Assembly: GCA_002449535.1 (NCBI GenBank)
Contig: DJWZ01000062.1
Span: 16,405 to 80,404 of the forward strand
DNA from: Prevotellaceae bacterium UBA7017
Lineage (GTDB): Bacteria > Bacteroidota > Bacteroidia > Bacteroidales > Bacteroidaceae
DNA: 64,000 nt
Direction of reading: 5' to 3'
A program made the position numbers and the translations under genes. The first letter of the stretch is position 1. Every line of letters begins with the position of its first letter. The notes under the pieces were generated by a model. That model had not been told where the DNA came from and ran no database searches. It worked only from the letters and a program-made list of their open reading frames with translations. Positions 54,286 to 62,423 of the stretch are shown here, in pieces.

Positions 54286-54446
54286 TTTATGGGGGGTAAA
54301 TCTAACCAATAAAACAATGATGTATTTAAGGCAAATACAACTTTTGACTGGTGAGCCTTCAAATCTTTGCACATAGCTCTTGCTATAAATATCTAATTCA
54401 CTAACCTCTCAACTTTTGTTAAGGCAGAAGTCTAAGGGGAAGGAGG
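54286..54446. other. intergenic spacer after GH3 gene
   Basis: No gene, terminator or repeat that I can support before the hairpin series at 54452. Confidence 0.4.
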
Positions 54447-54830
54447 AAATATTCCCGCCTTGGGAACAAAGTCTTCCCACGCTGGGAGTAAAACATTCCC
54501 GCCGTGGGAATGTTTTTTATCGCCTGGTAGGCAGATTGTTGAAAAAATAAGGGCAGATAATTGGATCGTAAAGGCTGGTTATTGAAAATTAAACGCCATT
54601 TATTGAAAGACCTAACATCGCTATCCGAAGAAGTCCCTGTTTATGGACGATTAGGGCGTTTTTAATCCCTTTAAAGAGGTAACATAAGACCTAACAAAAA
54701 GGTAACATAACACCTAACATAAACCTAACATCGATTTTGACTTCACAACTATTGATAAGGCAGCATTTGATGTTACCTCTGATGTTACCTTTATGTTAGG
54801 TCTATGTTAGGTGTTATGTTAGGTCTTTAG
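54447..54830. repeat. structured intergenic element D (CCTAACAT arms with hairpin triplet)
   Basis: Three hairpins in exact 22-bp steps: TTCCC starts at 54452, 54474 and 54496, each with a 5-nt loop and GGGA(A/G); the third has a perfect 10-bp stem AAACATTCCC/GGGAATGTTT and a T-run, so it can end transcripts. Further right, arm 54676-54733 repeats GGTAACATAA and CCTAACATAA units; arm 54768-54825 is the inverted counterpart. About 35 bp separate the arms. No gene is seen between 54286 and 55012. Confidence 0.7.
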
Positions 54831-54934
54831 ACCTGTATTATAGCCCTAAAGGTTTAAATATCAGCTGTTTGGTGATTTCGGATGTATACTTTCCGGTATT
54901 TCTTTTGCTGTTCATGAAAAAACTTTGTTTCTAT

Positions 54935-54966
54935 TTTGTTTTTTCGTTATTTTTTCGTACCTTCGC
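54935..54966 (+). promoter_or_regulatory. promoter of flavodoxin-like gene
   Basis: TTTG at 54935-54938 and TACCTTCGC at 54958-54966, 19 bp apart. A TTCG variant of the -7 box, about 47 bp before the ATG. Confidence 0.65.
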
Positions 54967-55012
54967 AGCGTGAAACCTTACAAACTTATTTACAAATCTA
55001 TAAATAACTAAC

Positions 55013-55636
55013 ATGATGAAAGTATTACTATTAAACGGAAGTGCCAACAAGAATGGCAACACTTTTACTGCACTCTCTGAGATTGCCAAGCAACTGGAGA
55101 AGAATGGCATAGAGTATGAAATAATGCAACTGGGCAACAAACCCGTGCGTGGCTGCATAGCTTGCGGACAGTGCAGGGCGAAAGGACTGGGGCATTGCGT
55201 GTTTGATGACGACGTATGTAACCGTATTGTAGATAAGCTGAATGAGGCTGATGCTCTCGTTGTCGGCTCTCCTGTATATTACGGACAGCCTAACGGTGCT
55301 GTGATGGCGGTATTGCAGCGTGCCTTCTTTGCGGGTGCAAATGTGCAGAACAAGCCTGCGGCAGCAGTGGCTATATGCCGACGCGGAGGGGCTTCGGCAG
55401 CATATCAGACGCTGAACATGATTTTTGAGATGATGAACATGCCTGTAGTGACATCGCAATACTGGAACATAGCATACGGCATGGCACCGGGTGAGGTGGC
55501 ACAGGACACGGAGGGTATGCAGACCATGCGCACAATGGCAGACAACATGGCTTGGCTGCTGAAGAAAATTCATGCCAACGGTAATCCCGACTACCCCGAG
55601 CGCGAAGAGTGGCAGGGAATGAACTTTATCAGGTAA
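55013..55636 (+). CDS. flavodoxin-family NAD(P)H-dependent FMN reductase
   Basis: 207 codons; ATG at 55013 or 55016. Flavodoxin fold: LLLNGSANKNGNTF phosphate loop and VVGSPVYYGQPNGAVM. GCIACGQCRAKGLGHC near residue 46 matches the cysteine block of iron-sulfur flavoproteins, so an Fe-S cluster or redox-active thiols are possible. Reduces quinones or metals in related cases; the actual substrate is unknown. Confidence 0.85.
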   Translation: MMKVLLLNGSANKNGNTFTALSEIAKQLEKNGIEYEIMQLGNKPVRGCIACGQCRAKGLGHCVFDDDVCNRIVDKLNEADALVVGSPVYYGQPNGAVMAVLQRAFFAGANVQNKPAAAVAICRRGGASAAYQTLNMIFEMMNMPVVTSQYWNIAYGMAPGEVAQDTEGMQTMRTMADNMAWLLKKIHANGNPDYPEREEWQGMNFIR

Positions 55637-55696
55637 TATCGAAAGGAGATTTGACCCTGAGACGGGTACCGGATTCTGGAATTAAAGAACACTCGC

Positions 55697-55897
55697 ATGA
55701 AGCTAAAGAAACGGAAGCTAAAGTTTGCCGCTATATTCTTTGTATGTTGGTTTGCCTGTATGGCATTGATATTAGACGTGGTTGTGAAATTCCAAACCTT
55801 GGTTGACTACGTAGGGTCATACGCTTTGGTGAAGACGACGGTATGGGCGTTGGTTTTATTACCTACATTGGCGGTTTATATTTACACAAAGGAATAA
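55697..55897 (+). CDS. small two-helix membrane protein
   Basis: 66 codons. Basic N-terminus (MKLKKRKLK), hydrophobic segment [17 protein letters not shown], short loop, second segment [17 protein letters not shown], and a charged end. Family not recognised. Lies 60 bp after the flavodoxin-like gene and 4 bp before the O-acetyltransferase gene, so probably in the same transcript. Confidence 0.65.
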   Translation: MKLKKRKLKFAAIFFVCWFACMALILDVVVKFQTLVDYVGSYALVKTTVWALVLLPTLAVYIYTKE

Positions 55898-55901
55898 GAG
55901 A

Positions 55902-56480
55902 ATGATGACAATACAAGAATTTCGTGACTATATGGCATCAGGCAAGCCTGTCGTTGGCGGCGGTGATGTCCACATGATGTTTCATCAGCTGTCCCAAGAG
56001 GCACTGAAAATCACAGCCGAGATAAACGGCAAGTATCATACACCCGAGGAATTGCACACGCTGTTGGAGCAGCTGTGGGGTAGGGAGGTGCCAAAGACGG
56101 TTGGCATGTTTCCGCCGTTTCACACTGACTGCGGCAAGAACACCGTCGTTGGCGAGAATGTGTTTATCAACATGGGCTGCAAGTTCCAGGATCAGGGCGG
56201 CATCACCATCGACGAGGGTGCTCTCATAGGTCATAATGTAGTGCTTGCCACTATCAACCACGACCTTGACCCTGCCAAGCGTCAGAGCATGAGCTATGCC
56301 CCCATTCACATTGGCAAGAACGTCTGGATAGGAGCCAATGCCACTGTCCTTGCAGGCGTAACCATCGGCGACGGGGCAGTTGTTGCTGCTGGTGCCGTAG
56401 TAACCAAGGACGTAGAGCCAAACACTATTGTTGGCGGCGTGCCTGCCAAAGTGATAAAGAAGATAGAGATAAAAGATTGA
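55902..56480 (+). CDS. LacA/Maa-type sugar O-acetyltransferase
   Basis: 192 codons. Left-handed beta-helix: [40 protein letters not shown] with the catalytic His, [20 protein letters not shown] and [23 protein letters not shown]. Transfers acetyl from acetyl-CoA to a sugar hydroxyl. The first 55 residues are slightly unusual in sequence for the family. Confidence 0.9.
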   Translation: MMTIQEFRDYMASGKPVVGGGDVHMMFHQLSQEALKITAEINGKYHTPEELHTLLEQLWGREVPKTVGMFPPFHTDCGKNTVVGENVFINMGCKFQDQGGITIDEGALIGHNVVLATINHDLDPAKRQSMSYAPIHIGKNVWIGANATVLAGVTIGDGAVVAAGAVVTKDVEPNTIVGGVPAKVIKKIEIKD

Positions 56481-56576
56481 TAAATCGGATTTTAGCAAAC
56501 AAACACCTAATTATAATCCACATGAACAAGGTCTTGGCAGAGACCAGAGCATCGACTCGAAATACTCCAAGAAAAT

Positions 56577-57521
56577 ATGAAGAAAGTAATGTTTTTGCTG
56601 GCAGTAGGAGTGATGTGCCTGACAGCCTGCGCCCAGAAGAAGGGCGGTGAACGTGGTCCTCGCCAAGGTGGCCACATGGTGATTAACAAAGATTCAGACA
56701 GTACGTTTGTGGCATTGAAGCAAGAGACACTAGGAAAGTTCAAGCAACTGACGTACAACGACACTCAGACGGGCAAGACAATGGAGTATAATCTGCTGGT
56801 TCCCGAAGGTGCCGAGGCAGGTCAGAAACTCCCCTTAGTGCTCTTCATGGCTGATGCCAGTACTGCAGGAAAGGAAGTGACAGCTCCGCTCACGCAAGGG
56901 TATGGTGCCTTGGAGTTCGCTTCAAATAGAGACAAGCAGAAGCATCCTTCATTCGTCCTGGTGCCACAATACACCGACTGGGCCGTGCAAGACGACTGGA
57001 GCACCACCGACGAAGTGGAGATGACCATCCGTCTGCTTGAAAAGGTCTGCAAGGAATACAACGTCGATACTAACCGGCTTTATACCACCGGTCAGTCGAT
57101 GGGCGGCATGATGTCGTTCTACTTCAACATCACCCATCCCGATCTTTTTGCGGCCTCATTGTTTGTTAGCAGTCAGTGGGACACTTCGAAAATGCAGGAC
57201 TTCGGCAAGAAGCATTTCTTCTACATCGTAGCTGGTGGCGACCAGAAGGCATCGGGTGGCATGAGAGACCTGGCAAAGGTGCTGAAGGAGAATAATGCAA
57301 GGGTTGACTCTGCATCTTGGAGTGCAAAATTGCCGTCTGCGGAACAAGAGAAGTTGGCAGAAAAACTGATAGCCCGTGGCGGCAACATCAACTTCATCAA
57401 GTGGGAGGCAGGCAGCGTACTTCCGGAAACAGGCAAGGGTATGGAGCACATGGCATCTTTTGACTACGGCTACAAGATTGCCGCCGTCAGGGACTGGCTG
57501 TTCATGCAGAGTAAGGAATAG
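56577..57521 (+). CDS. lipoprotein esterase (PHB-depolymerase-like alpha/beta hydrolase)
   Basis: 314 codons. Lipoprotein signal with lipobox LTAC (Cys about residue 18). Hydrolase core: PLVLFMADAS oxyanion region, nucleophile Ser in LYTTGQSMGGMMSF near residue 180, and a late His (GMEHMASF). Resembles predicted peptidase/feruloyl esterase proteins of Bacteroidales. In the sequence order it follows the O-acetyltransferase on the same strand, 96 bp apart. Confidence 0.82.
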   Translation: MKKVMFLLAVGVMCLTACAQKKGGERGPRQGGHMVINKDSDSTFVALKQETLGKFKQLTYNDTQTGKTMEYNLLVPEGAEAGQKLPLVLFMADASTAGKEVTAPLTQGYGALEFASNRDKQKHPSFVLVPQYTDWAVQDDWSTTDEVEMTIRLLEKVCKEYNVDTNRLYTTGQSMGGMMSFYFNITHPDLFAASLFVSSQWDTSKMQDFGKKHFFYIVAGGDQKASGGMRDLAKVLKENNARVDSASWSAKLPSAEQEKLAEKLIARGGNINFIKWEAGSVLPETGKGMEHMASFDYGYKIAAVRDWLFMQSKE

Positions 57522-57560
57522 ATTTCGAAAAGACAAACAGATAAATCGGAATTTAGAAGT

Positions 57561-58061
57561 ATGAAAGGAGAATTGCGGAAATGGTCTTTGGCCGACTATA
57601 AAGAACTGAAGGATTTATGCAATGCCGTTGATAGGTCATACTTGTCTGACAGATTGCCGAATCCATATACTGAAGATGATGCTAATTGGTGGCTGAATAT
57701 GGTTGCCAAAAGCGAAGGCATTGACGAAACTTTCCGAGCAATGGTCGTGGATGGGAAGATTGTTGGTAGTGTTTCCATTGAACGAAAAGCTGACATATAT
57801 AGGCTTGACGGCGAATTGGGCTGCATGCTGTTGAGAGACTATTGGAATCGTGGTCTGATGAGTCAGGCAGTGGGACAAGTGTGTGAGATTGCAATTAAGG
57901 AACTTTGTCTCAATCGAATTACGGCAAATGTCTTTCATCCCAATATAGCATCTCAGCGTATTTTACAAAAGAATGGTTTTAAACAAGAAGGTGTCATGCG
58001 CAAGGCTGTGATTAAAGAAGGTATCTTTTACGATATACTCATTTATGGTTTATTGAAGTAA
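57561..58061 (+). CDS. RimJ/RimL-type GNAT acetyltransferase
   Basis: 166 codons. GNAT core with LGCMLLRDYWNRGLMSQAVG (acetyl-CoA loop), LNRITANVFHPNIASQRIL and KNGFKQEGVMR, the set seen in ribosomal-protein and small-molecule N-acetyltransferases. Substrate not predictable. Confidence 0.85.
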   Translation: MKGELRKWSLADYKELKDLCNAVDRSYLSDRLPNPYTEDDANWWLNMVAKSEGIDETFRAMVVDGKIVGSVSIERKADIYRLDGELGCMLLRDYWNRGLMSQAVGQVCEIAIKELCLNRITANVFHPNIASQRILQKNGFKQEGVMRKAVIKEGIFYDILIYGLLK

Positions 58062-58136
58062 ATTCCAATTTAGCGAACAGAAACAAAGGTGGATTTCAAG
58101 GATAAAGTAGATGGCAGAACAGGCAGGAAAGAATCT

Positions 58137-58442
58137 ATGATGAACAAGGTAAGAATCATAGCTATACGCCAGACTGTCTATCCTGACCTGATGGCGAAGT
58201 ATGAAAACCCCATCGAACACACTTGCGATGTGAGAGAAGGCGAGCAGTGGATTTCCGTTGACGGACAATGTCCTGATGGCATGTGTCCGTCAGCATGGGA
58301 TTCTATGCGTGAATTCGTGGAGTCATTGGCACGAGGCGAAGGGAACTTCTTCGACGGATGGATGAAGAACCCGATGAGTGCCATGATAAGCTGCAACGAT
58401 GGTTTCCGTCCGTTCAGCTTCTATATTGAAGTAATTGTGTAG
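58137..58442 (+). CDS. TIGR04076 family protein
   Basis: 101 codons from the double ATG at 58137; a GTG at 58089 is in frame but less likely. Pattern of the family: GEQWISVDGQCPDGMCPSAW near residue 38, SMREFVESLARGEGN and a terminal MISCNDGFRPFSF. Two conserved Cys near CPDGMC and one at SCND may bind metal. Function unknown. Confidence 0.75.
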   Translation: MMNKVRIIAIRQTVYPDLMAKYENPIEHTCDVREGEQWISVDGQCPDGMCPSAWDSMREFVESLARGEGNFFDGWMKNPMSAMISCNDGFRPFSFYIEVIV

Positions 58443-58531
58443 ATGATATGAATCCAGTAGCCATCCGACTTCTCAACCGGAATAATCACTTCGGGGTATT
58501 TAGATGAAGCTTTAGAATTAGGGGCAAAACA

Positions 58532-58888
58532 ATGAATATTGAAGACTATCGCGAATATTGCCTGTCATTAGGCGATGACATAGAGGAAAAGTTGCCGTTC
58601 CAGAAGTTCAGGAACGGAGAGGGGGTGTTGGTGTTCTATGTGTCTGGGCACATGTTCTCATTCTTCGACTGCAATGATTTCTCCGTTATCTCGCTGAAAT
58701 GCCAGCCAGAGCGCATAGAGGAGTTGAAGGCACAATATGAATGTATCGGAAATCCATACAACGAATCGCCCAGACACTGGATTGGCGTCAATCCCGCTAC
58801 GGCTTCCGATGAACTGCTGGAGGAACTTACAAGAAATTCCTATGAGATAGTAAAAGCGAAGTATAGGAAGGGTAAGAAGACTTTGTAA
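58532..58888 (+). CDS. MmcQ/YjbR family protein
   Basis: 118 codons. EYCLSLGDDIEEKLPF at the N-terminus and the C-terminal ESPRHWIGVNPATASDELLE are the family core (CyaY-like double-wing fold). Members have been linked to DNA binding, but the role is uncertain. Ends just before a strong hairpin. Confidence 0.85.
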   Translation: MNIEDYREYCLSLGDDIEEKLPFQKFRNGEGVLVFYVSGHMFSFFDCNDFSVISLKCQPERIEELKAQYECIGNPYNESPRHWIGVNPATASDELLEELTRNSYEIVKAKYRKGKKTL

Positions 58889-58900
58889 ATTCCTTGTGGT

Positions 58901-58939
58901 CTTTAACCCAAAACTGCTAATGAGCGTTTTGGGTTAAAG
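58901..58939. terminator. bidirectional terminator
   Basis: Perfect 14-bp stem CTTTAACCCAAAAC/GTTTTGGGTTAAAG with an 11-nt loop, between the MmcQ-like gene and the convergent cupin gene. Confidence 0.85.
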
Positions 58940-58951
58940 AGATTGAACAGC

Positions 58952-59404
58952 TTACCACTTCAGCTCGTCCTGCAGAATGACACCGTCGGTCATTGGGCTG
59001 TCTGCCTCGGTGAAGGCATTTGCTTTGTACTGGATGCAGAGCATGGTGAGGTTTTCGCTGCCTGTGTTCTTCAGCGCACGCTTGCCGTCAGGAGAAACAC
59101 GGATGATGGTGCCCTCGCTGACAGGGAATATGTCGCCATCTACCTGATACTGACCTTCACCCTTCAGGATGATGTAGAGTTCTTCGTGAGTCTTGTGGGT
59201 ATGTAGGAAACCGCTGTCCTGACCCGGAACGAGTGTCTGGAAAGAAAATTCACTACCTGTGGCACCTACTGCCTGACCTGCGAATACCTTACCCTTGATG
59301 GTAACGGGTCCCATCGGGAGCTCGTGCTCGATGATTTCACTAACCTTACCTACACTGACTGCCTTGAAGTTCTTACCTTCTTTAATTGTTTCAATCTGTC
59401 GCAT
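58952..59404 (-). CDS. cupin-domain protein
   Basis: 150 codons. Double-stranded beta-helix with HTHKTHEELYIILKGEGQYQ (metal His/Glu set) near residues 69-88 and VSEGTIIRVSPDGKRALKN. Small cupins of this kind bind a metal and act as isomerases, dioxygenases or sensors; no reaction can be read. It is divergent from the HxlR regulator, a typical regulator-target layout. Confidence 0.85.
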   Translation of the reverse strand: MRQIETIKEGKNFKAVSVGKVSEIIEHELPMGPVTIKGKVFAGQAVGATGSEFSFQTLVPGQDSGFLHTHKTHEELYIILKGEGQYQVDGDIFPVSEGTIIRVSPDGKRALKNTGSENLTMLCIQYKANAFTEADSPMTDGVILQDELKW

Positions 59405-59493
59405 AATTCTTATTGTTTTAAAATGTTATTTGTATTTTGTTTTGACGGTGACAAAGAAGCGTTAGCATCTTCGCAACCTGTTCTTAACTGGGT

Positions 59494-59502
59494 GCAAAGG
59501 TA
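59494..59502 (-). promoter_or_regulatory. -7 box of cupin gene
   Basis: TACCTTTGC on the minus strand, 90 bp before the ATG. The leader shows no clear structure. Confidence 0.65.
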
Positions 59503-59645
59503 CTGCTTTTTTTCCGTTCCCGCAAGAGGGCACTTTTAGGTGGCATAGTTACCAAAAGGTAGGAATTGGACTGTTTCGGACATCTGAAAAACGGGCTTTA
59601 ACATAGATTAACGCGGTGTGGCATAGAAACTCAGTATCTTTTTGC

Positions 59646-59654
59646 TACCTTCGC
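59646..59654 (+). promoter_or_regulatory. -7 box (TTCG variant) of HxlR gene
   Basis: TACCTTCGC, 30 bp before the ATG. The same variant as at 54958. Confidence 0.55.
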
Positions 59655-59683
59655 GCTGAAATCAGAAAACTAAACACAAGATT

Positions 59684-60037
59684 ATGGCAGATACTCAGAC
59701 GCAGTATATGGATTGTCCTATCAGGCAGGTAGTGAGTCGTTTCGGCGACAAGTGGTCAATGTTGGTGCTTTACATGCTTTACTCCAGCGAGACTGGCATC
59801 TTGCGTTTCAACGAGATACGTCGCCTGATGACGGACTGCTCGCAGAAGATGCTTTCGCAGACGCTGAAGAACTTGGAGCATAGCCACTTGGTACATCGTG
59901 AGGTGTATCCGGAGGTGCCTCCCCGTGTGGAATATTCCCTTACGGATACCGGCAATTCGCTGATGCCTGCGGTCAATGCGCTGATAGCCTGGGCGCAGGA
60001 GCATTTCAACGAGGTGGTAACGGGGAGTAGGAGTTAG
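59684..60037 (+). CDS. HxlR-family transcriptional regulator
   Basis: 117 codons. Winged helix: CPIRQVVSRFGDKWSMLVLYML with the conserved N-terminal Cys (residue 9), RFNEIRRLMTDCSQKMLSQTL (recognition region) and VEYSLTDTGNSLMPAV. HxlR regulators often sense electrophiles through that Cys. The divergent cupin gene is its likely target. Confidence 0.9.
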   Translation: MADTQTQYMDCPIRQVVSRFGDKWSMLVLYMLYSSETGILRFNEIRRLMTDCSQKMLSQTLKNLEHSHLVHREVYPEVPPRVEYSLTDTGNSLMPAVNALIAWAQEHFNEVVTGSRS

Positions 60038-60076
60038 AAATGAGGAGTGAGGAGCCTGGAATGAGGAGTTAAAACT
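60038..60076. repeat. degenerate GAGGAGT tandem repeat
   Basis: About four loose units of ATGAGGAGT/GAGTGAGGAG after the HxlR stop. Confidence 0.55.
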
Positions 60077-60154
60077 GTAGGGCTGTTTCCGGTTTTTTCG
60101 CTGAAGATAATGAACGTTTCGTTGAAATAATTTTCCCAGAATATGTTTTTTTTA

Positions 60155-60163
60155 TATCTTTGC
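60155..60163 (+). promoter_or_regulatory. -7 box of VTC operon
   Basis: TATCTTTGC, 39 bp before the VTC-domain gene. Confidence 0.65.
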
Positions 60164-60201
60164 ACCAGATTCCTAACAATATACACACATATATATCATA
60201 A

Positions 60202-60951
60202 ATGACAGAACTGATTAATGCCTTTGCCCCGATATCGCTGGAACAGATGAGCAGCGTGAAGCTGATGAACCGCATAGACACCAAGTTTGTGACGAATCAG
60301 CAGAAGCTCTGCCGTCTGTTGGACATGGCGCAGCAGGAATACTTCGTACAGGAGATTGACGGCAGGTGCGACCTGGAGTATGACACCACATACTTTGACA
60401 CCACCGCCTTCGACATGTATTCGGCACACCAGCACGGATATGCCAACCGCCAGAAGATACGCTTCCGAACTTATTGCATCTCGGACCTGCAGTTTATGGA
60501 GGTGAAGACGAAGAACAACCACGGACGCACGAAAAAGAAACGCATAGAGGTGGAGGACATGAACCTGATGGATGAAGAGAAGCGTGCCTTTTTGGAGAGG
60601 CATCTGCGCTATGATGTGGATACGCTGCAACCAGCCCTGAACAATCATTTCTCGCGTATAACGCTGGTGAACAAGGGTATGACGGAACGTGTGACGATTG
60701 ACTCACAGCTGTGTTTCGAGAACCTTCAGAACGGGAAGCGTCTGGACATGGGCAACATGGTTATCATAGAGCTGAAGCGTAACGGATTGGTGTATTCGCC
60801 AATATTGGAAATGCTGCGCCGGCTGCGTATTCACCCCCACGGCTTCTCCAAATATTGCATGGGGTCGGCACTGACGTGTGAAAACCGGTTGCCTGTAAAC
60901 CGCTTTAAGAGCAAACTGATAGAAGTAAGGAAACTGATAAACCAACAATAA
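60202..60951 (+). CDS. VTC-domain (polyphosphate polymerase-like) protein
   Basis: 249 codons. Tunnel-fold CYTH relative: MNRIDTKFVTN, NRQKIRFRTY, FMEVKTKNNHGRTKKKRIEV, NMVIIELKRNG and HGFSKYCMG hold the basic and acidic residues lining the catalytic tunnel of yeast Vtc4. Bacterial VTC proteins next to DUF4956 are thought to make polyphosphate or modify surface polymers, but the activity is not shown here. Starts a four-gene operon. Confidence 0.85.
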   Translation: MTELINAFAPISLEQMSSVKLMNRIDTKFVTNQQKLCRLLDMAQQEYFVQEIDGRCDLEYDTTYFDTTAFDMYSAHQHGYANRQKIRFRTYCISDLQFMEVKTKNNHGRTKKKRIEVEDMNLMDEEKRAFLERHLRYDVDTLQPALNNHFSRITLVNKGMTERVTIDSQLCFENLQNGKRLDMGNMVIIELKRNGLVYSPILEMLRRLRIHPHGFSKYCMGSALTCENRLPVNRFKSKLIEVRKLINQQ

Positions 60952-60983
60952 AGCACATAATATAAAAAAGAGTATATAGAATT

Positions 60984-61667
60984 ATGAATGAAATGTTATT
61001 GTTTTCTGCCGACTTCGGCGACACGCTGATTAGATTCCTCGTGTGTGTCGTGGTGAACTGGATGATTGTCCATTTCCTGTATTTCAAGAAGGGCAAGCGT
61101 CGTGACTTCTACTTCACCTTCATGATTATCTCCGTTGCCATTTTCTTTCTCGTATATCTGATGATGGGTATGGACCGTGGCAAGGCGACCATGGGTGTCG
61201 GACTGGGACTGTTTGGTATCTTCTCCATCATGCGCTATCGCACGGACACGATGCCGGTGCGCGAGATGACTTATCTCTTTGTCGTCGTATGTCTGTCGGT
61301 GGTTCATGCCATGTCAGACTCTGTTGACGTAGATGCCAAGGGCAGGATGGTCGGCACGCCGGTGGTGGAGCTGTTGGTGATTGATGCCATCACGGTGATT
61401 TGCATCATCTTCTTCGAGAGGTTCCTGAAGGTGGAGAGCTCTAAGCTGGTACAGTACGACCGCATAGAACTCATAAAGAAGGACCGTCGTCAGGAGCTGA
61501 TAGCCGACCTTGAGGAGAGGCTCGGGGTAAAGGTTACCGGCGTGAAGGTGGGTGCCGTGGATTTTCTGCGTGACATGGCTGTACTGCGTGTGTATTACGA
61601 CGGAAAGGTAGATAGGGAGATTGACGAGAAACTAAAACTAAAGATTTCTGACTATGCAAATGTTTAG
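60984..61667 (+). CDS. DUF4956 membrane protein
   Basis: 227 codons. Four hydrophobic segments (about residues 10-145, including FTFMIISVAIFFLVYLMMG and GLGLFGIFSIMRYR with the conserved GIFSIMRYRT-type turn), then a cytoplasmic C-terminal domain. The family regularly neighbours VTC-domain genes. Its last 14 bp overlap the DUF2490 gene. Confidence 0.88.
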   Translation: MNEMLLFSADFGDTLIRFLVCVVVNWMIVHFLYFKKGKRRDFYFTFMIISVAIFFLVYLMMGMDRGKATMGVGLGLFGIFSIMRYRTDTMPVREMTYLFVVVCLSVVHAMSDSVDVDAKGRMVGTPVVELLVIDAITVICIIFFERFLKVESSKLVQYDRIELIKKDRRQELIADLEERLGVKVTGVKVGAVDFLRDMAVLRVYYDGKVDREIDEKLKLKISDYANV

Positions 61668-62406
61668 ACGAAAGATAGCGGCATTGCTTTTGGCAGCCAT
61701 CAGCATGCCGATGTTTGCAGACAGCGAGGGCGGACTGATTCTCGGTGCCGAGGCAGAGAAGAAGGTTACCAAGCGTCTGGATGTAACCCTGGAGGCAGAC
61801 ATGCGTACCCGCAACAATTTCAAGACCATGGACCGCTGGGGCGTAGGGCTTGGTGCTTCGTATAAGCTGCTCAGCTGGCTGAAGACTGATGCCGGGTATA
61901 AGTTCCTAGATTACAACTTCCATGAGGACATAGACTACAAGAAGTCGGGCGTCTATAACCACTGGCGTCCGAGCTACTGGGGCGTGAAACACCGCTTCTA
62001 TGCAAGCCTGACAGGGTCGTACAAGTTTTCTAACAACATAAAGCTGTCGCTGCGTGAGCGTTGGCAATATTCCTATCGCCCTGAGAAGACCGTCAAGCGC
62101 TGGGACTTCGATGACGAGCTGTGGGAAGACAAGGTACGCTCTGGCAGTGGCAAGAACCAGCTTCGCTCGCGTCTTGAAATATCATACGACAGGAAGAAGG
62201 CTCTACTGACACCATACCTGAGCATTGAGACCTATCACTCTTGGGCTATAGAAAAGGTGCGCTACACGGTCGGCACGGACATACGCCTGTCGAAGCACCA
62301 TTCGCTGAGTGCCTACTACCGCTTTCAGAAGATGCATAATGTAGATGAGGACGAATATGACCCTGACATGCACTATCTTGGGGCAGGATACAAGTTTAAA
62401 TTTTAA
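61654..62406 (+). CDS. DUF2490-like outer membrane barrel
   Basis: 250 codons; ATG at 61654 or 61660. Signal peptide ending in MFADS, then alternating beta-strands and a C-terminal LGAGYKFKF with terminal Phe, typical of outer membrane barrels. A possible exit channel for the product of the VTC/DUF4956 pair (inference). Confidence 0.8.
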   Translation: MQMFRRKIAALLLAAISMPMFADSEGGLILGAEAEKKVTKRLDVTLEADMRTRNNFKTMDRWGVGLGASYKLLSWLKTDAGYKFLDYNFHEDIDYKKSGVYNHWRPSYWGVKHRFYASLTGSYKFSNNIKLSLRERWQYSYRPEKTVKRWDFDDELWEDKVRSGSGKNQLRSRLEISYDRKKALLTPYLSIETYHSWAIEKVRYTVGTDIRLSKHHSLSAYYRFQKMHNVDEDEYDPDMHYLGAGYKFKF

Positions 62407-62423
62407 CCCGACTTTATAAGACA

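Noticed and set aside
55609..55806. 65-codon frame overlapping the flavodoxin-like gene end
   Set aside because: Overlaps the small membrane protein gene in another frame; the 55697 frame has the better start and clear membrane segments.
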